Source of the DNA: JACPNO01 sp963825405
GTDB lineage: Bacteria; Acidobacteriota; Terriglobia; Bryobacterales; Bryobacteraceae
Direction of reading: 5' to 3'
NCBI GenBank assembly: GCA_963825405.1
Contig: CAWGTB010000003.1
Span: 310,001 to 374,000, forward strand
DNA length: 64,000 bases
Shown: piece after piece, positions 35,239-43,468 of the stretch
Layout: every line of letters begins with the position of its first letter
Numbering within the stretch: position 1 is the stretch's first letter
Notes under the pieces: generated by a model
The model's database searches: none
What the model was told of the DNA's origin: nothing
Seen by the model: only the letters and a program-made list of their open reading frames with translations
Position numbers and translations under genes: made by a program

Positions 35239-35571
35239 TCATCCAATGAGTGCGTGTATTTTGGCGCGCACGTCAGCCAACTGCTCGGGCGACACACGGC
35301 CTTTGGATTTCGCATTCCGGCTGCGCCAATCGACACTCTTCACCTGATCGGTCAGAACCGCATTCGGCGGCGTCCCGCCGATGAAAACCTCAAAAGGATA
35401 GTTCGTGATCTGCGTTGTCAACGGACAGCAGATCATCAGACCCGTCTTGCTGTTATACGCCGCCGGAGTCAGAACAAGGGCCGGACGGTGCCCCGCCTGT
35501 TCATGGCCAGCGTGCGGCGTGAAATTCAGCCACACGATGTCCCCTGCGTCCGGCACATAGCGCAGCGGCAT
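35239..35571 (-). CDS. mazF: MazF-type toxin (PemK/MazF endoribonuclease)
   Basis: 110-aa mRNA-cleaving toxin. Family motifs: DAGDIVWLNFTPHAGHEQAGHRPALVLTP (given as PDAGDIVWLNF and GHRPALVLTP), GLMICCPLTTQITNYPFEV, and TDQVKSVDWRSRNAKSKGRV. The Arg/Ser of the active site are kept (HRP; DQVKS). ATG follows the mazE stop directly (TAAATG), the normal antitoxin-first order. No mobile element is next to it. Confidence 0.93.
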   Translation of the reverse strand: MPLRYVPDAGDIVWLNFTPHAGHEQAGHRPALVLTPAAYNSKTGLMICCPLTTQITNYPFEVFIGGTPPNAVLTDQVKSVDWRSRNAKSKGRVSPEQLADVRAKIHALIG

Positions 35572-35814
35572 TTACCAAACCTCTTTGCCCTGGGGAGACC
35601 CGAAGTCCATCGGTTCGTGGAGATTCTTCGCGGTGATGCCTTTCAATAGATCATCGAGATCGTACGTTTTTCGCCGCACTGGTTCGATGACGATGCGGCC
35701 CGATTCCTCCCGCACCTCGACAACCTCATCGAGATCAAGGTGCAGGGCTGCCATCATGGAGGCCGGAATCCGCACCGCTGCGCTGTTGCCCCATTTCCTT
35801 ACGGTCGCCTTCAT
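35572..35814 (-). CDS. mazE: MazE-type antitoxin
   Basis: 80-aa AbrB/MazE-fold antitoxin. It starts MKATVRKWGNSAAVRIPASM, the swapped-hairpin DNA-binding domain, and has an acidic C-terminal tail that binds the toxin (DLDDLLKGITAKNLHEPMDFG). ATG 35814 is chosen over a longer in-frame start because it is preceded by CAGGAGAG and matches the family length. The palindrome at 35837-35846 upstream is a plausible operator. Confidence 0.92.
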   Translation of the reverse strand: MKATVRKWGNSAAVRIPASMMAALHLDLDEVVEVREESGRIVIEPVRRKTYDLDDLLKGITAKNLHEPMDFGSPQGKEVW

Positions 35815-35836
35815 GGCCGCTCTCCTGTAGAAACTT

Positions 35837-35846
35837 TGTATATACA
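35837..35846 (-). promoter_or_regulatory. Candidate mazEF operator palindrome
   Basis: TGTATATACA is a perfect 10-bp palindrome 22 nt upstream of the mazE ATG, in an otherwise GC-rich sequence, next to a CATAAT that could be a -10 box. MazE proteins bind alternating palindromes near their promoter, so it is a good operator candidate. Confidence 0.5.
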
Positions 35847-35945
35847 TTATGCCATGCGTACGTCGCTTTCGGCACTCACCGGTACGGACGCGCCATTCGC
35901 CGATTCGTGCGGGCATCCCGGTCAGCCTGAGGCTACTATCCAAGC

Positions 35946-36164
35946 GTGGAGAGACACGAGAAATCAAGACGTTCCGGCACGGGCCCAACGGCGCTGGCGT
36001 TTACGGTGATCCTGGCGGGCGTGCTGCTTCTTTTGAACAATTTCGGTATGGTGTGGATCGAGCACGTGTGGGACCTCTGGCCGCTCGCCCTGATTGCGGC
36101 GGGGCTGGCCGAGCTGCTCCAGTGGAGCCGGCAAGTAACGGGAGAACAGGACCATGACCGATAA
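35946..36164 (+). CDS. LiaI-like membrane protein (DUF5668)
   Basis: 72 aa, with one hydrophobic hairpin: ALAFTVILAGVLLLLNNFGM and WDLWPLALIAAGLAELLQ, the typical DUF5668 pair found in LiaI/LiaF-type envelope-stress proteins. It overlaps the next gene by 11 nt. First gene of a probable operon ending in the kinase-REC-LytTR fusion. Confidence 0.75.
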   Translation: MERHEKSRRSGTGPTALAFTVILAGVLLLLNNFGMVWIEHVWDLWPLALIAAGLAELLQWSRQVTGEQDHDR

Positions 36165-36950
36165 CAGCAATGATGAGCAGAGCCAACCGGGGCGCGAACT
36201 GCGCGCCGCACCATGGAATCAGCGCCGCCGTCCACCGGCGCCGGGGGCGATCATCGCGATTCTGATCATCGGGGTCGGCGTCCTTCTCTTCCTCGACAAT
36301 TTCGGTCTGTTTCACATTTACAACCTCTGGAGATATTGGCCGGTTGTGTTGATCGCGGTGGGCGTCTCCAAAATGTTCGACTGCCGCGGCGCAGGCGGCC
36401 GGGTGTGGGCTGGCGTGATGATTGCCGTCGGCGTGCTTTTCCTGTTGGACAGCCTGCGGGATCTATCACATCGGCTGGCATCTGATCTGGCCCCTGGCGC
36501 TGGTGGGACTCGGCGATTAGCATGCTGATGAAATCGTTCGACGCGAAAGCCGACCGCCGGAAGATGCGTCACCACGTCGTCGGGCAGATCGCATTCGTCG
36601 GCCGACACGTTGCGGGAATATGTGGTCTTCGGGGGCCTGAAGCGGCGCATAGACACGCTGAACTTTCAGGGCGGGGAAATGATTGCAGTGTTCGGCGGCA
36701 TCGAAATGGACCTGCGCCGCGCCATCATTGCCGACAGCGTGAAGGAAGTGGTGATTGATGCCAACGCGACCTTCGGCGGCATTGAAGTCAAAGTGCCGGA
36801 GAGCTGGCGCGTCATCACGCGCGGCTTTGGCATCTTTGGCGGCTACGAAGACAAGACCATCCCGCCGAAATCTCAGGAAGGCGTCACGGCGCCTACCGTG
36901 CGTCATCACCGGCTACGCCATTTTCGGCGGCGTCGCGGTTCGAGAACTAA
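36154..36950 (+). pseudogene. LiaF-like membrane protein, five apparent single-base insertions
   Basis: Envelope-stress protein: N-terminal DUF5668 hairpins (AIIAILIIGVGVLLFLDNFG, LWRYWPVVLIAVGV) and a C-terminal LiaF beta domain (REYVVFGGLKRRIDTLNFQGG, VFGGIEMDLRRAIIAD, ATFGGIEVKVPESW, GFGIFGGYED). Reading follows three frames in turn. Breaks lie near 36457, 36515, between 36550 and 36600, near 36901 and near 36943; each is repaired by dropping one base, giving an end VITGYAIFGGVAVRN at TAA 36948-36950. Homology between breaks is excellent, so decay would have to be very recent. Confidence 0.68.
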
Positions 36951-36966
36951 CTGCCGGTATTCCGCA

Positions 36967-38002
36967 ATGCATCCTCTGCTGTCCAGCCGGACCAATCTTG
37001 CTCATGTACCTGACGGCCTGGATACCGTTGGGCGCGATGCTGGGCCTGGTGCTCAGCATGCCGGCCGGGCTCGACTGGAGAGAAACCACCGCGCTCACGG
37101 CACCGCTGAGCCTGCTGCTGGCGTTTGTCTGCCTGTCCCCGTGGTATTCCTGCCGTTTCTTGCCGCTGGGCGCGACTCCCGTCTGGAAGCTGCTCAGCAA
37201 TCACGTGCTGGCGGCGGTGGTGTTGAGCGGCGGCGTCTTGCTGGCGGCGCGCGCGCTGGCGGCGGCTTCTCGGACGTGTTTCCCGGTTTTGGCGCAAAGA
37301 TTCCGGCCGGCACTGCCGGTGCTTGCGGGCATGTCGATTCTGTTCTACCTGCTGGCCATTGCGCTGCATTATGCCTGCTTGCCGTGCAGTCGCGCCGGGA
37401 GGCGGAAGTGCTGGCGCGCGAAGCGGAGCTGAAGGGCGCTGAAGGCCCAGATCAATCCGCATTTCTTGTTCAACAGCCTGCACTCGATTAGCGCGCTCAC
37501 GGCAGTCGATGCCGGGCGCGCTCGGGAAATGTGTATCCGGCTTTCCGATTTTCTGCGCAACTCGCTGCGGCTGGGCGAGCGCACTACTATTCCATTCAGC
37601 GAAGAGCTGGCGCTGGCCCGGACTTATCTGGAAGTAGAGCAGGTGCGATTTGGCCAGAAGCTGCGCGTCGCCCAGGACATTGAGGAAGGCTGCGGCGATT
37701 GTGAGGTGCCGCCGCTGCTGGTGCAGCCGCTGGTGGAGAACGCCATCAAGCACGGCATCGCCACGCTAGTGGACGGGGGAGAGATTTCCATTCGCGGCCG
37801 CCGTTCCGCGGACAACCTGCGCTTCGTCATCGAAAATCCATTCGATCCCGAAGCGCCCTCGACGCGCAAGAACGGCATCGGCCTGGCCAATGTGCGGGAG
37901 CGTCTGGCGGCCCGCTACGGCAATGCGGCGCGCATGGAAGTGGAAGTGGAGGGCGAGCGGTACAGGGTGATCCTGTCGCTGCCCTTCGTCGCCGAGGGAT
38001 AA
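36967..38002 (+). pseudogene. LytS-like sensor histidine kinase, frameshifted
   Basis: His_kinase (LytS/YehU type) with four or more membrane segments (YLTAWIPLGAMLGLVLSM, APLSLLLAFVCLSPW, AGMSILFYLLAIALHY) and the kinase core KAQINPHFLFNSLHSISAL with the phospho-accepting His in NPHFLFNSL, then VPPLLVQPLVENAIKHG and a GIGLANVRERL ATP-lid motif. Frame breaks lie near 37000 (one extra base), 37374 (one missing or two extra) and 37434 (one extra, in a GGG run). The last 178 codons from 37466 are intact. It is 13 nt upstream of the kinase-REC-LytTR gene and is its likely partner. Confidence 0.75.
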
Positions 38003-38015
38003 CATCGAGAGAGCT

Positions 38016-39647
38016 ATGGAAGCACCGTTAGCATTGGGCGATCAGGTTGCTCACTACCGCATCGTCTCGCGACTGGGCGAGGGCGGCATGGGCGAGGTGT
38101 ATCTGGCCACCGACACGCGGCTCGAGCGATCGGTCGCGCTCAAAGTGCTGCCCACCGCCGTTGCTCATGACCCGATGCGGATGGAGCGGTTCAGCCTTGA
38201 AGCCAAGGCGGCATCGGCGCTGAACCACCCCAACGTCGCTCACATTTACGAAATCGGCGAAGACCGCGGCATCCATTTCCTGGCGATGGAATACGTCGAG
38301 GGCCAGGCGCTAGACCGGCGGATCGGCGGCAGTGCGCTGCCGGTTGCGGAATTGGCGGAAATCGGCGCGCAGATTGCGGATGCGCTGGATGCCGCGCATG
38401 CCAAGGGAATCGTGCATCGCGACATCAAGCCGGCCAACATCATCGTTACGCCGCGCGGCGCCGTCAAGGTGCTGGATTTCGGACTGGCCAAAGTGGCGGG
38501 ACCGCTGGGCTCCGAACTCGAGACCCAGATCGAAACGCGCGCGCTTTCCGCGGCGGGAATGCTGATTGGAACCGTGGTCTACATGAGTCCCGAACAGGCT
38601 CTGGGCCGGCCCGTCGATCACCGCACCGACCTGTTCAGCCTGGGCGTGGTTCTGTATCAGATGGCTACGGGTAGGCTGCCGTTTGAGGGATCGAACCCTT
38701 CGGAAACCATCGCGCGCATTCTCACCGAATCGCCCCCGGCGATAGCGCGCTTCAATTACGATGTGCCGGAAGAACTGGATCGAATCGTTCGCAAGTGCCT
38801 GGAGAAAGATCGCGAGCGGCGCTACCAATCGGCGAAAGATCTCATGCTGGATCTGAAGACGCTGGCAGGAGAGCGGGAGACGCCGGGGCCGCGCCGCCGG
38901 GCGGGCTCGAAGATTCGCGTCGTGATTGTGGACGACGAAGATCTGGCGCGGCAGCTTCTGCGCGAATACCTGCGCGGCGAGGAAGACATCGAGATTGTCG
39001 CCGAGTGCGCCAATGGGTTCGCCGCCGTGAAGACCGTTTCCGAGCAGCAGCCCGACCTGCTGTTCCTCGATGTGCAAATGCCCAAGCTGGATGGCTTCGA
39101 AGTGCTGGAGCTGGTGGACCGCGAGGTGGCCGTGGTCTTCGTGACGGCTTTCGATCAATACGCCATGAAAGCGTTTGACGCCGCTGCGGTCGATTACCTT
39201 TTGAAGCCGTTCGGGGCGGATCGTCTGCGGACGGCGCTCGAGCGGGTGCGGCGCAGGCTGGGTGAAAATCAGCCGATGCCGGCGGCTGCGGATCTCAAAT
39301 CGGCGGCGCGCGCCCCCGGCCAGTTCGTCGAACGCGTCGTTGTCAAAGACGGATCCAAAGTTCACGTGATTCCCGTCGGCAAACTCGATTTTGCGGAAGC
39401 TCAGGACGATTACGTGTCGCTGCGCAGCGATAAGAAAAACTATCTGAAGCAGCAGACTATTGCGAGCCTGGAAGCATCGCTCGATCCGATGCGTTTCGTG
39501 CGCGTGCACCGGTCTTATATTGTGAACCTGGAACGGATTTCGAAAATCGAGCCTTACACGAAAGACGCGCGGCTGGCGCTGCTGGCGGACGGCTCGCAGA
39601 TTCCGGTGAGCCGGGCCGGGTATGCGCGGTTGAAGGAATTGCTGTAA
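38016..39647 (+). CDS. Ser/Thr protein kinase fused to REC-LytTR response regulator
   Basis: 543 aa in one uninterrupted frame. Residues 14-285 are a complete Hanks-type kinase: glycine loop LGEGGMGEV, Lys43, HRD 134-136 with K138 and N141, DFG 154-156, SPE 191-193, YQSAKDLMLDLK end. After about 12 linker residues, 299-415 is a receiver domain: DD306-307, phospho-acceptor Asp352 (LLFLDVQMPKLDG), Thr377, Lys397 (LLKPFG). 436-543 is a LytTR DNA-binding domain (AQDDYVSLR, MRFVRVHRSYIVNLERI, GSQIPVSRAGYARLKELL). No membrane segment. Coupled to the LytS-like kinase. Ser/Thr kinase and two-component output joined in one protein is unusual. Confidence 0.93.
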   Translation: MEAPLALGDQVAHYRIVSRLGEGGMGEVYLATDTRLERSVALKVLPTAVAHDPMRMERFSLEAKAASALNHPNVAHIYEIGEDRGIHFLAMEYVEGQALDRRIGGSALPVAELAEIGAQIADALDAAHAKGIVHRDIKPANIIVTPRGAVKVLDFGLAKVAGPLGSELETQIETRALSAAGMLIGTVVYMSPEQALGRPVDHRTDLFSLGVVLYQMATGRLPFEGSNPSETIARILTESPPAIARFNYDVPEELDRIVRKCLEKDRERRYQSAKDLMLDLKTLAGERETPGPRRRAGSKIRVVIVDDEDLARQLLREYLRGEEDIEIVAECANGFAAVKTVSEQQPDLLFLDVQMPKLDGFEVLELVDREVAVVFVTAFDQYAMKAFDAAAVDYLLKPFGADRLRTALERVRRRLGENQPMPAAADLKSAARAPGQFVERVVVKDGSKVHVIPVGKLDFAEAQDDYVSLRSDKKNYLKQQTIASLEASLDPMRFVRVHRSYIVNLERISKIEPYTKDARLALLADGSQIPVSRAGYARLKELL

Positions 39648-39657
39648 CGCTGCCGGT

Positions 39658-40314
39658 TCACGCGCTTCGGTCCTGAACCGAGGAACGCGTGGAACAGGCA
39701 TTCAGGTACGTGCTAGCAAGCAGGATCATTTCCTGCCGCACGGCATCGAATTGCTTTTCAGGAGCCTTGGACTCGAGCAACCTACGGCTGACCCCGACCA
39801 TCAGGCCCTGGAGCATCGACGCGACAAGCTCAGGATCGATGATGAGCCGCTCGCTAGCGGTCTGCAACATGCCGACGACCGCTTTGTTGGATCGGGCCCC
39901 GGTCTCTTGCGCGATCTTGGCTCCGTCTACGTCGGCACTTACGGCGTAGAGGGCGACACTGGTCTTCGCGTCCTTCATCTTGGCGGAAAGGAATGTCGTG
40001 ATCAGAGCGGCCGCCATCTGCTCGAGCGAATGCCCTTTCTGCTCGTGACAGATGAGTTCAATGGCTTCGGTAATCTCATCCAGGTGACGTTTCAAGGCGG
40101 CTTTCAGCAAGGCGCTTTTGTTAGGGAAGTACTGATAGAGGGTTCCGACTGACACGCCGGCTCTCTGCGCGACCTTGGTGGTCGTGAGCCGTTGCTTTCC
40201 CACCCGGAGCAAAACCTGAACAGTCGCTTCCAGAATCGCGTCCACACTGGCAGCCGAACGGGCTTGAACCGGCGATTTACGTGGTTCCAGGACGGCTTGA
40301 GAGCGCTGAGGCAA
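39658..40314 (-). CDS. TetR family transcriptional regulator
   Basis: 218 aa. TTG start at 40312-40314 is supported by GGAGGAG 8-10 nt upstream; no in-frame ATG or GTG lies above it. HTH: TTTKVAQRAGVSVGTLYQYFPNKSALLKAALKRH, the standard TetR motif (read in parts as AQRAGVSVGTLYQYFPNK). The C-terminal half is the ligand-binding helical domain. Divergent from the aldo/keto reductase across 59 bp, so it probably represses that gene and itself. Confidence 0.92.
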   Translation of the reverse strand: MPQRSQAVLEPRKSPVQARSAASVDAILEATVQVLLRVGKQRLTTTKVAQRAGVSVGTLYQYFPNKSALLKAALKRHLDEITEAIELICHEQKGHSLEQMAAALITTFLSAKMKDAKTSVALYAVSADVDGAKIAQETGARSNKAVVGMLQTASERLIIDPELVASMLQGLMVGVSRRLLESKAPEKQFDAVRQEMILLASTYLNACSTRSSVQDRSA

Positions 40315-40373
40315 ATGCGAACTCCTCCAGGGTAGCTATGTTCATCTAATCATACTGAGAGAGGGTACACGAC

Positions 40374-41276
40374 ATGACGAAACCGACAGACCTTGGCGGC
40401 AGCTTTACGCTTCCCGGAACGGCAATCAGGTTGAGGCGAATGGGCTATGGAGCGATGCAACTTACGGGTCCGGAAGTGTGGGGACCGCCGCGCGATGTCA
40501 ATGCTGCCATCGCTGTTCTGCGAGAGGCAGTGGCGGCAGGAGTGAACCACATCGATACCAGCGATTATTACGGTCCGCATGTGACTAACCGGATCATCAA
40601 GCAGGCGCTTCATCCGTATCCCGATGGACTGGTGATGGTCACCAAAGTCGGCGCCCGGCGCCCGGAGGACAAATCGTGGGTTCATGCGCTTTCGCGTCAA
40701 GAGCTGATCGATGCCGTCCATGATAATCTGCGCCATCTCGGACTGGACACGCTGGATGTCGTCAACCTGCGGGTGGGAGGGGTGATGCGTCCATCCGAGG
40801 GGTCGATCGAAGAACCGCTGACGGTGCTGGCAGAGCTTAAGCGTCAGGGACTGATTCGCCACGTAGGTCTAAGCAACGTCACTCCCGCTCAGTTCGCGGA
40901 GGCTCAGGCGATTACCGCGATTGTCTGCGTGCAGAATATGTACAACGTAGCGCAGCGGCATGACGACGGCTTCATCGACGACCTAGCACGTCGAGGTGTA
41001 ACCTACGTGCCGTTTTTCCCGCTGGGCGGCTTCACTCCGTTACAGTCGTCGGCGCTGGACGCAGCGGCGGCGGCCCTGCAAGTTACCCCCATGCAGGTAG
41101 CGCTCGCCTGGCTGCTGCGGCGCTCGCCCAACATCCTGCTGATCCCGGGCACATCTTCGGTCGAGCATCTTCGCGAGAATCTCAGAGCCGCAACTCTACA
41201 ACTTCCCGCTGCAACGATTGCCGGTCTGGATTTGATTGGCGGGGGATCTATTCCATCTCCAGCCGTTCGCAAGTGA
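40374..41276 (+). CDS. Aldo/keto reductase
   Basis: NADPH-dependent oxidoreductase with a TIM barrel, 300 aa. Motifs: GVNHIDTSDYYGPHVTN with catalytic Asp and Tyr, MVTKVGARR (Lys), VGLSNVTPAQFAEAQAI and LIPGTSSVEHLRENL for cofactor binding. It resembles the oxidoreductases often paired with TetR regulators in detoxification. Substrate unknown. Its 3' end overlaps the convergent tail-tube-like gene by 29 nt. Confidence 0.93.
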   Translation: MTKPTDLGGSFTLPGTAIRLRRMGYGAMQLTGPEVWGPPRDVNAAIAVLREAVAAGVNHIDTSDYYGPHVTNRIIKQALHPYPDGLVMVTKVGARRPEDKSWVHALSRQELIDAVHDNLRHLGLDTLDVVNLRVGGVMRPSEGSIEEPLTVLAELKRQGLIRHVGLSNVTPAQFAEAQAITAIVCVQNMYNVAQRHDDGFIDDLARRGVTYVPFFPLGGFTPLQSSALDAAAAALQVTPMQVALAWLLRRSPNILLIPGTSSVEHLRENLRAATLQLPAATIAGLDLIGGGSIPSPAVRK

Positions 41277-41694
41277 GGACCAGCGTTTCAATCGCCACGT
41301 CATCGCCTTTGGCGTTCAACTCTCCAAATTCATATTTCACCGGCCAGGCGCGTAGCAGGTTCCAGGTGAGGACCGGGGTGAGATCTTCGGCGAGAAGCGT
41401 AATCCTCACAGTTCGACGGGCGTTGGCATCGCCATTGCGCACTTGATCGATCCACTCACACAGCTTCAGCGAGCCGATGATTCCGCGGCGCAGAGTTACA
41501 TTGCCGTAGTGCGCGAGTCCAGGCAGCTTGCGGGTTCCCGATTCCTTGTCGTTGCCGTTGCGGTATTCGATGACGTCGATCTCAATGTCCGGCAGAACGA
41601 CTTCGGAGAACCCGGCCGAAGGCCCCGTAGCGCCATCGCCGAGATCGACAAGAAAGTGCTGGTTGCCATAAGGGAGATCACGAAGAACGGCCAT
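41248..41694 (-). CDS. T4 gp19-like contractile tail tube protein (TIGR02241-like)
   Basis: 148 aa from ATG 41694, with AGGAAAGGA upstream. The protein fits the conserved tail-tube pattern: FLVDLGDG, AGFSEVVLPDIEIDVIEYRNG, TRKLPGLAHYGNVTLRRG, LCEWIDQVRNGD, RTVRITLLAEDL and the end VLTWNLLRAWPVKYEFGEL, NAKGDDVAIETLVLTCERLE. Such proteins form the inner tube of phage tails and extracellular contractile injection systems. No sheath, baseplate, spike or ATPase gene is near, so it is solitary here, with only an unknown partner gene overlapping its start by 17 nt. Confidence 0.88.
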   Translation of the reverse strand: MAVLRDLPYGNQHFLVDLGDGATGPSAGFSEVVLPDIEIDVIEYRNGNDKESGTRKLPGLAHYGNVTLRRGIIGSLKLCEWIDQVRNGDANARRTVRITLLAEDLTPVLTWNLLRAWPVKYEFGELNAKGDDVAIETLVLTCERLEME

Positions 41695-42076
41695 AGGCTG
41701 TAGAATCCTTTCCTGATTTTGGAACGAACGCGAGGTCGCGATAGATCGCGAGATCGTGGCGAATCGCGCAGGAGAATGAGTTGCCCGACCGGTCGCAATA
41801 GGAAATTGTGGCGGTGATCTGCTCAGGCTCGCGGCGGGCGAAATAGGCGGCGCTGGAATCGAGAAGCGTGCGAATGGCTCGGCCGGGCGCGAGGAATTCG
41901 ATGTTGGCGAACAGCGGCAGCTCAGAAATGGACGCTGTGCCGCCGAGGCCCTTGAAAGCCGGCTCGAAAGTAGTGTGGACGCGCTGCGCGGGCTCGGCGC
42001 CGATGTTCTGAACAGCGACGAAAAGCATGCCGTCTTCGAATACGAAGTCGACAATAACGTCCGGCCGCGGTTCCAT
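41678..42076 (-). CDS. Hypothetical protein coupled to the tail-tube-like gene
   Basis: 132 aa from ATG 42076; the frame is open further upstream but without coding character. Content: DVIVDFVFEDGMLFVAVQNIGAEPAQRVH, with an immunoglobulin-like beta pattern of the CARDB kind, FKGLGGTASISELPLFANIEFLAPG, and EQITATISYCDRSGNSFSC. Two Cys occur. No signal peptide. It overlaps the tail-tube gene by 17 nt, so the two are one unit. Function unknown; it may be an accessory or decoy of the tube protein. Confidence 0.6.
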   Translation of the reverse strand: MEPRPDVIVDFVFEDGMLFVAVQNIGAEPAQRVHTTFEPAFKGLGGTASISELPLFANIEFLAPGRAIRTLLDSSAAYFARREPEQITATISYCDRSGNSFSCAIRHDLAIYRDLAFVPKSGKDSTAYGRSS

Positions 42077-42157
42077 CGCTCCATTATTGTAACGGGCACA
42101 GGCGTGATCCCGTAACCTTTCGCTCCAGCCAACGTATACCATCCGATAGGGGAATAC

Positions 42158-43468
42158 ATGCGGAAACTTCTATGCGCGCTCGTACTGACCTTCGGATTTG
42201 CAGTAGCTCAGACTTCTGACACGGCCGTCGCGGGGCGATGGACTGTCGATGCGGATTTCAACGGGACGCCCATCTATTTTCGTCTGGATCTCAAACAGGA
42301 GGGCGACAAGCTGACCGGCGAGTTTTCCGGCGACAAACTGGAAGGCACGCTGCAGGCCGGCGCGATCCACTTTGTGGCCAAAGACGAACGGGGGGGCCGC
42401 GTGGAATTCCGGGCGCGAATGGAGAACGGAACCATGTCGGGGACTTTCGTGGTTACGGACGCCGACGGTGCAGACCAGCCGTCGACCCATTCATTCAAAG
42501 CAACGGCGGTTCCCAAGCTGCGCGGCGGCGCGCCGCAGCGCCATGAGTTTACGCCGTCCACTTTTTATCGCCAGTTCTCACCCGCCAACAAACCGGTGCT
42601 GACGGTTTTTCCTGGCGACACCATCCACACCACGACGGTGGATGCCGGCGGCACCGATGAGAAGGGCGTCCGGCGCGTGCTCGGCGGGAATCCGGAGACC
42701 GGACCGTTCTACATCGAGACCGCCGGGCCCGGCGATGTGCTCGCAATCCATTTCACGCGGCTGCGCCTCAACCGCGATTGGGCCGTGAGCGATGACGGCA
42801 TCGTGGACCGCGGCTTGGACAGCGATTTCGCCGTGAAGATGAAGGACACCGGCAAGTCGGTTCGCTGGCATTTGGATTTCGCCCTCGGTGTCGCCACTCC
42901 TGAAAAGCCTGGCGAGCACATGGCCCGTTACTCCGTGCCGCTGCGGCCCATGCTGGGCTGCGTGGCGACGGCGCCGAATCCCGCGCAGGCGCCTCCCGGA
43001 ACAGGCGACTCCGGCCGCTGGGGCGGAAACATGGACTTCAACGAAATCATCGAGGGCGCAACCGTGTACTTGCGGGTAAGCGTGCCCGGCGCGTTTCTCT
43101 ATGTGGGCGACGGACACGCTGCGCAAGGCGATGGCGAGCTGAACGGCGATGCGCTCGAAACTTCAATGGATGTGGAGTTCACCGTCGATGTCATCCCGGG
43201 CAAGCAGATTATGAGTCCGCGGGTGGAGTCGGCGACTCACATTATGGCCATGGGCCTGGAAGGGTCGCTCGATGACGCCTTTCGCACGGCGACGGCGAGC
43301 ATGGCGCAGTGGCTGAGGGACGATTATAAATTGACGCCGTCGGAAGTCGGCCAGGTGCTGGGCACGGCGGCGGAATATAAAGTGAGCGAAGTGGCGGATC
43401 GCAATGCGGGTATTGTGCTCAAGATCAACAAGGAGCGTTTGAGCGCGTTGACGCTCGTGAACAAGTGA
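42158..43468 (+). CDS. Secreted acetamidase/formamidase-like protein
   Basis: 436 aa with signal peptide (LLCALVLTFGFAVAQ). Residues 25-110 form an extra beta domain (GRWTVDADFNGTPIYFRLDL, GTFVVTDADG). From about 125 the FmdA/AmdA fold follows: TVFPGDTIHTTTVDAGG, GPFYIETAGPGDVLAIHFTRL, GCVATAPNPAQAPPGTGDSG, GGNMDFNEI and LYVGDGHAAQGDGELNG with the conserved Asp/His. It likely hydrolyses a small amide outside the cytoplasm. The N-terminal extension is not usual for the family. Its TGA abuts the xrtE stop with no gap. Confidence 0.88.
   Translation: MRKLLCALVLTFGFAVAQTSDTAVAGRWTVDADFNGTPIYFRLDLKQEGDKLTGEFSGDKLEGTLQAGAIHFVAKDERGGRVEFRARMENGTMSGTFVVTDADGADQPSTHSFKATAVPKLRGGAPQRHEFTPSTFYRQFSPANKPVLTVFPGDTIHTTTVDAGGTDEKGVRRVLGGNPETGPFYIETAGPGDVLAIHFTRLRLNRDWAVSDDGIVDRGLDSDFAVKMKDTGKSVRWHLDFALGVATPEKPGEHMARYSVPLRPMLGCVATAPNPAQAPPGTGDSGRWGGNMDFNEIIEGATVYLRVSVPGAFLYVGDGHAAQGDGELNGDALETSMDVEFTVDVIPGKQIMSPRVESATHIMAMGLEGSLDDAFRTATASMAQWLRDDYKLTPSEVGQVLGTAAEYKVSEVADRNAGIVLKINKERLSALTLVNK

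Noticed and set aside
35239..35814. mazEF as marker of a mobile island
   Set aside because: No mobile gene or boundary repeat next to it; base composition similar to neighbours except the operator.
38310..39701. Minus-strand ORF opposite the kinase-REC-LytTR gene (463 codons)
   Set aside because: Antisense shadow, His/Arg-rich translation without any domain pattern.
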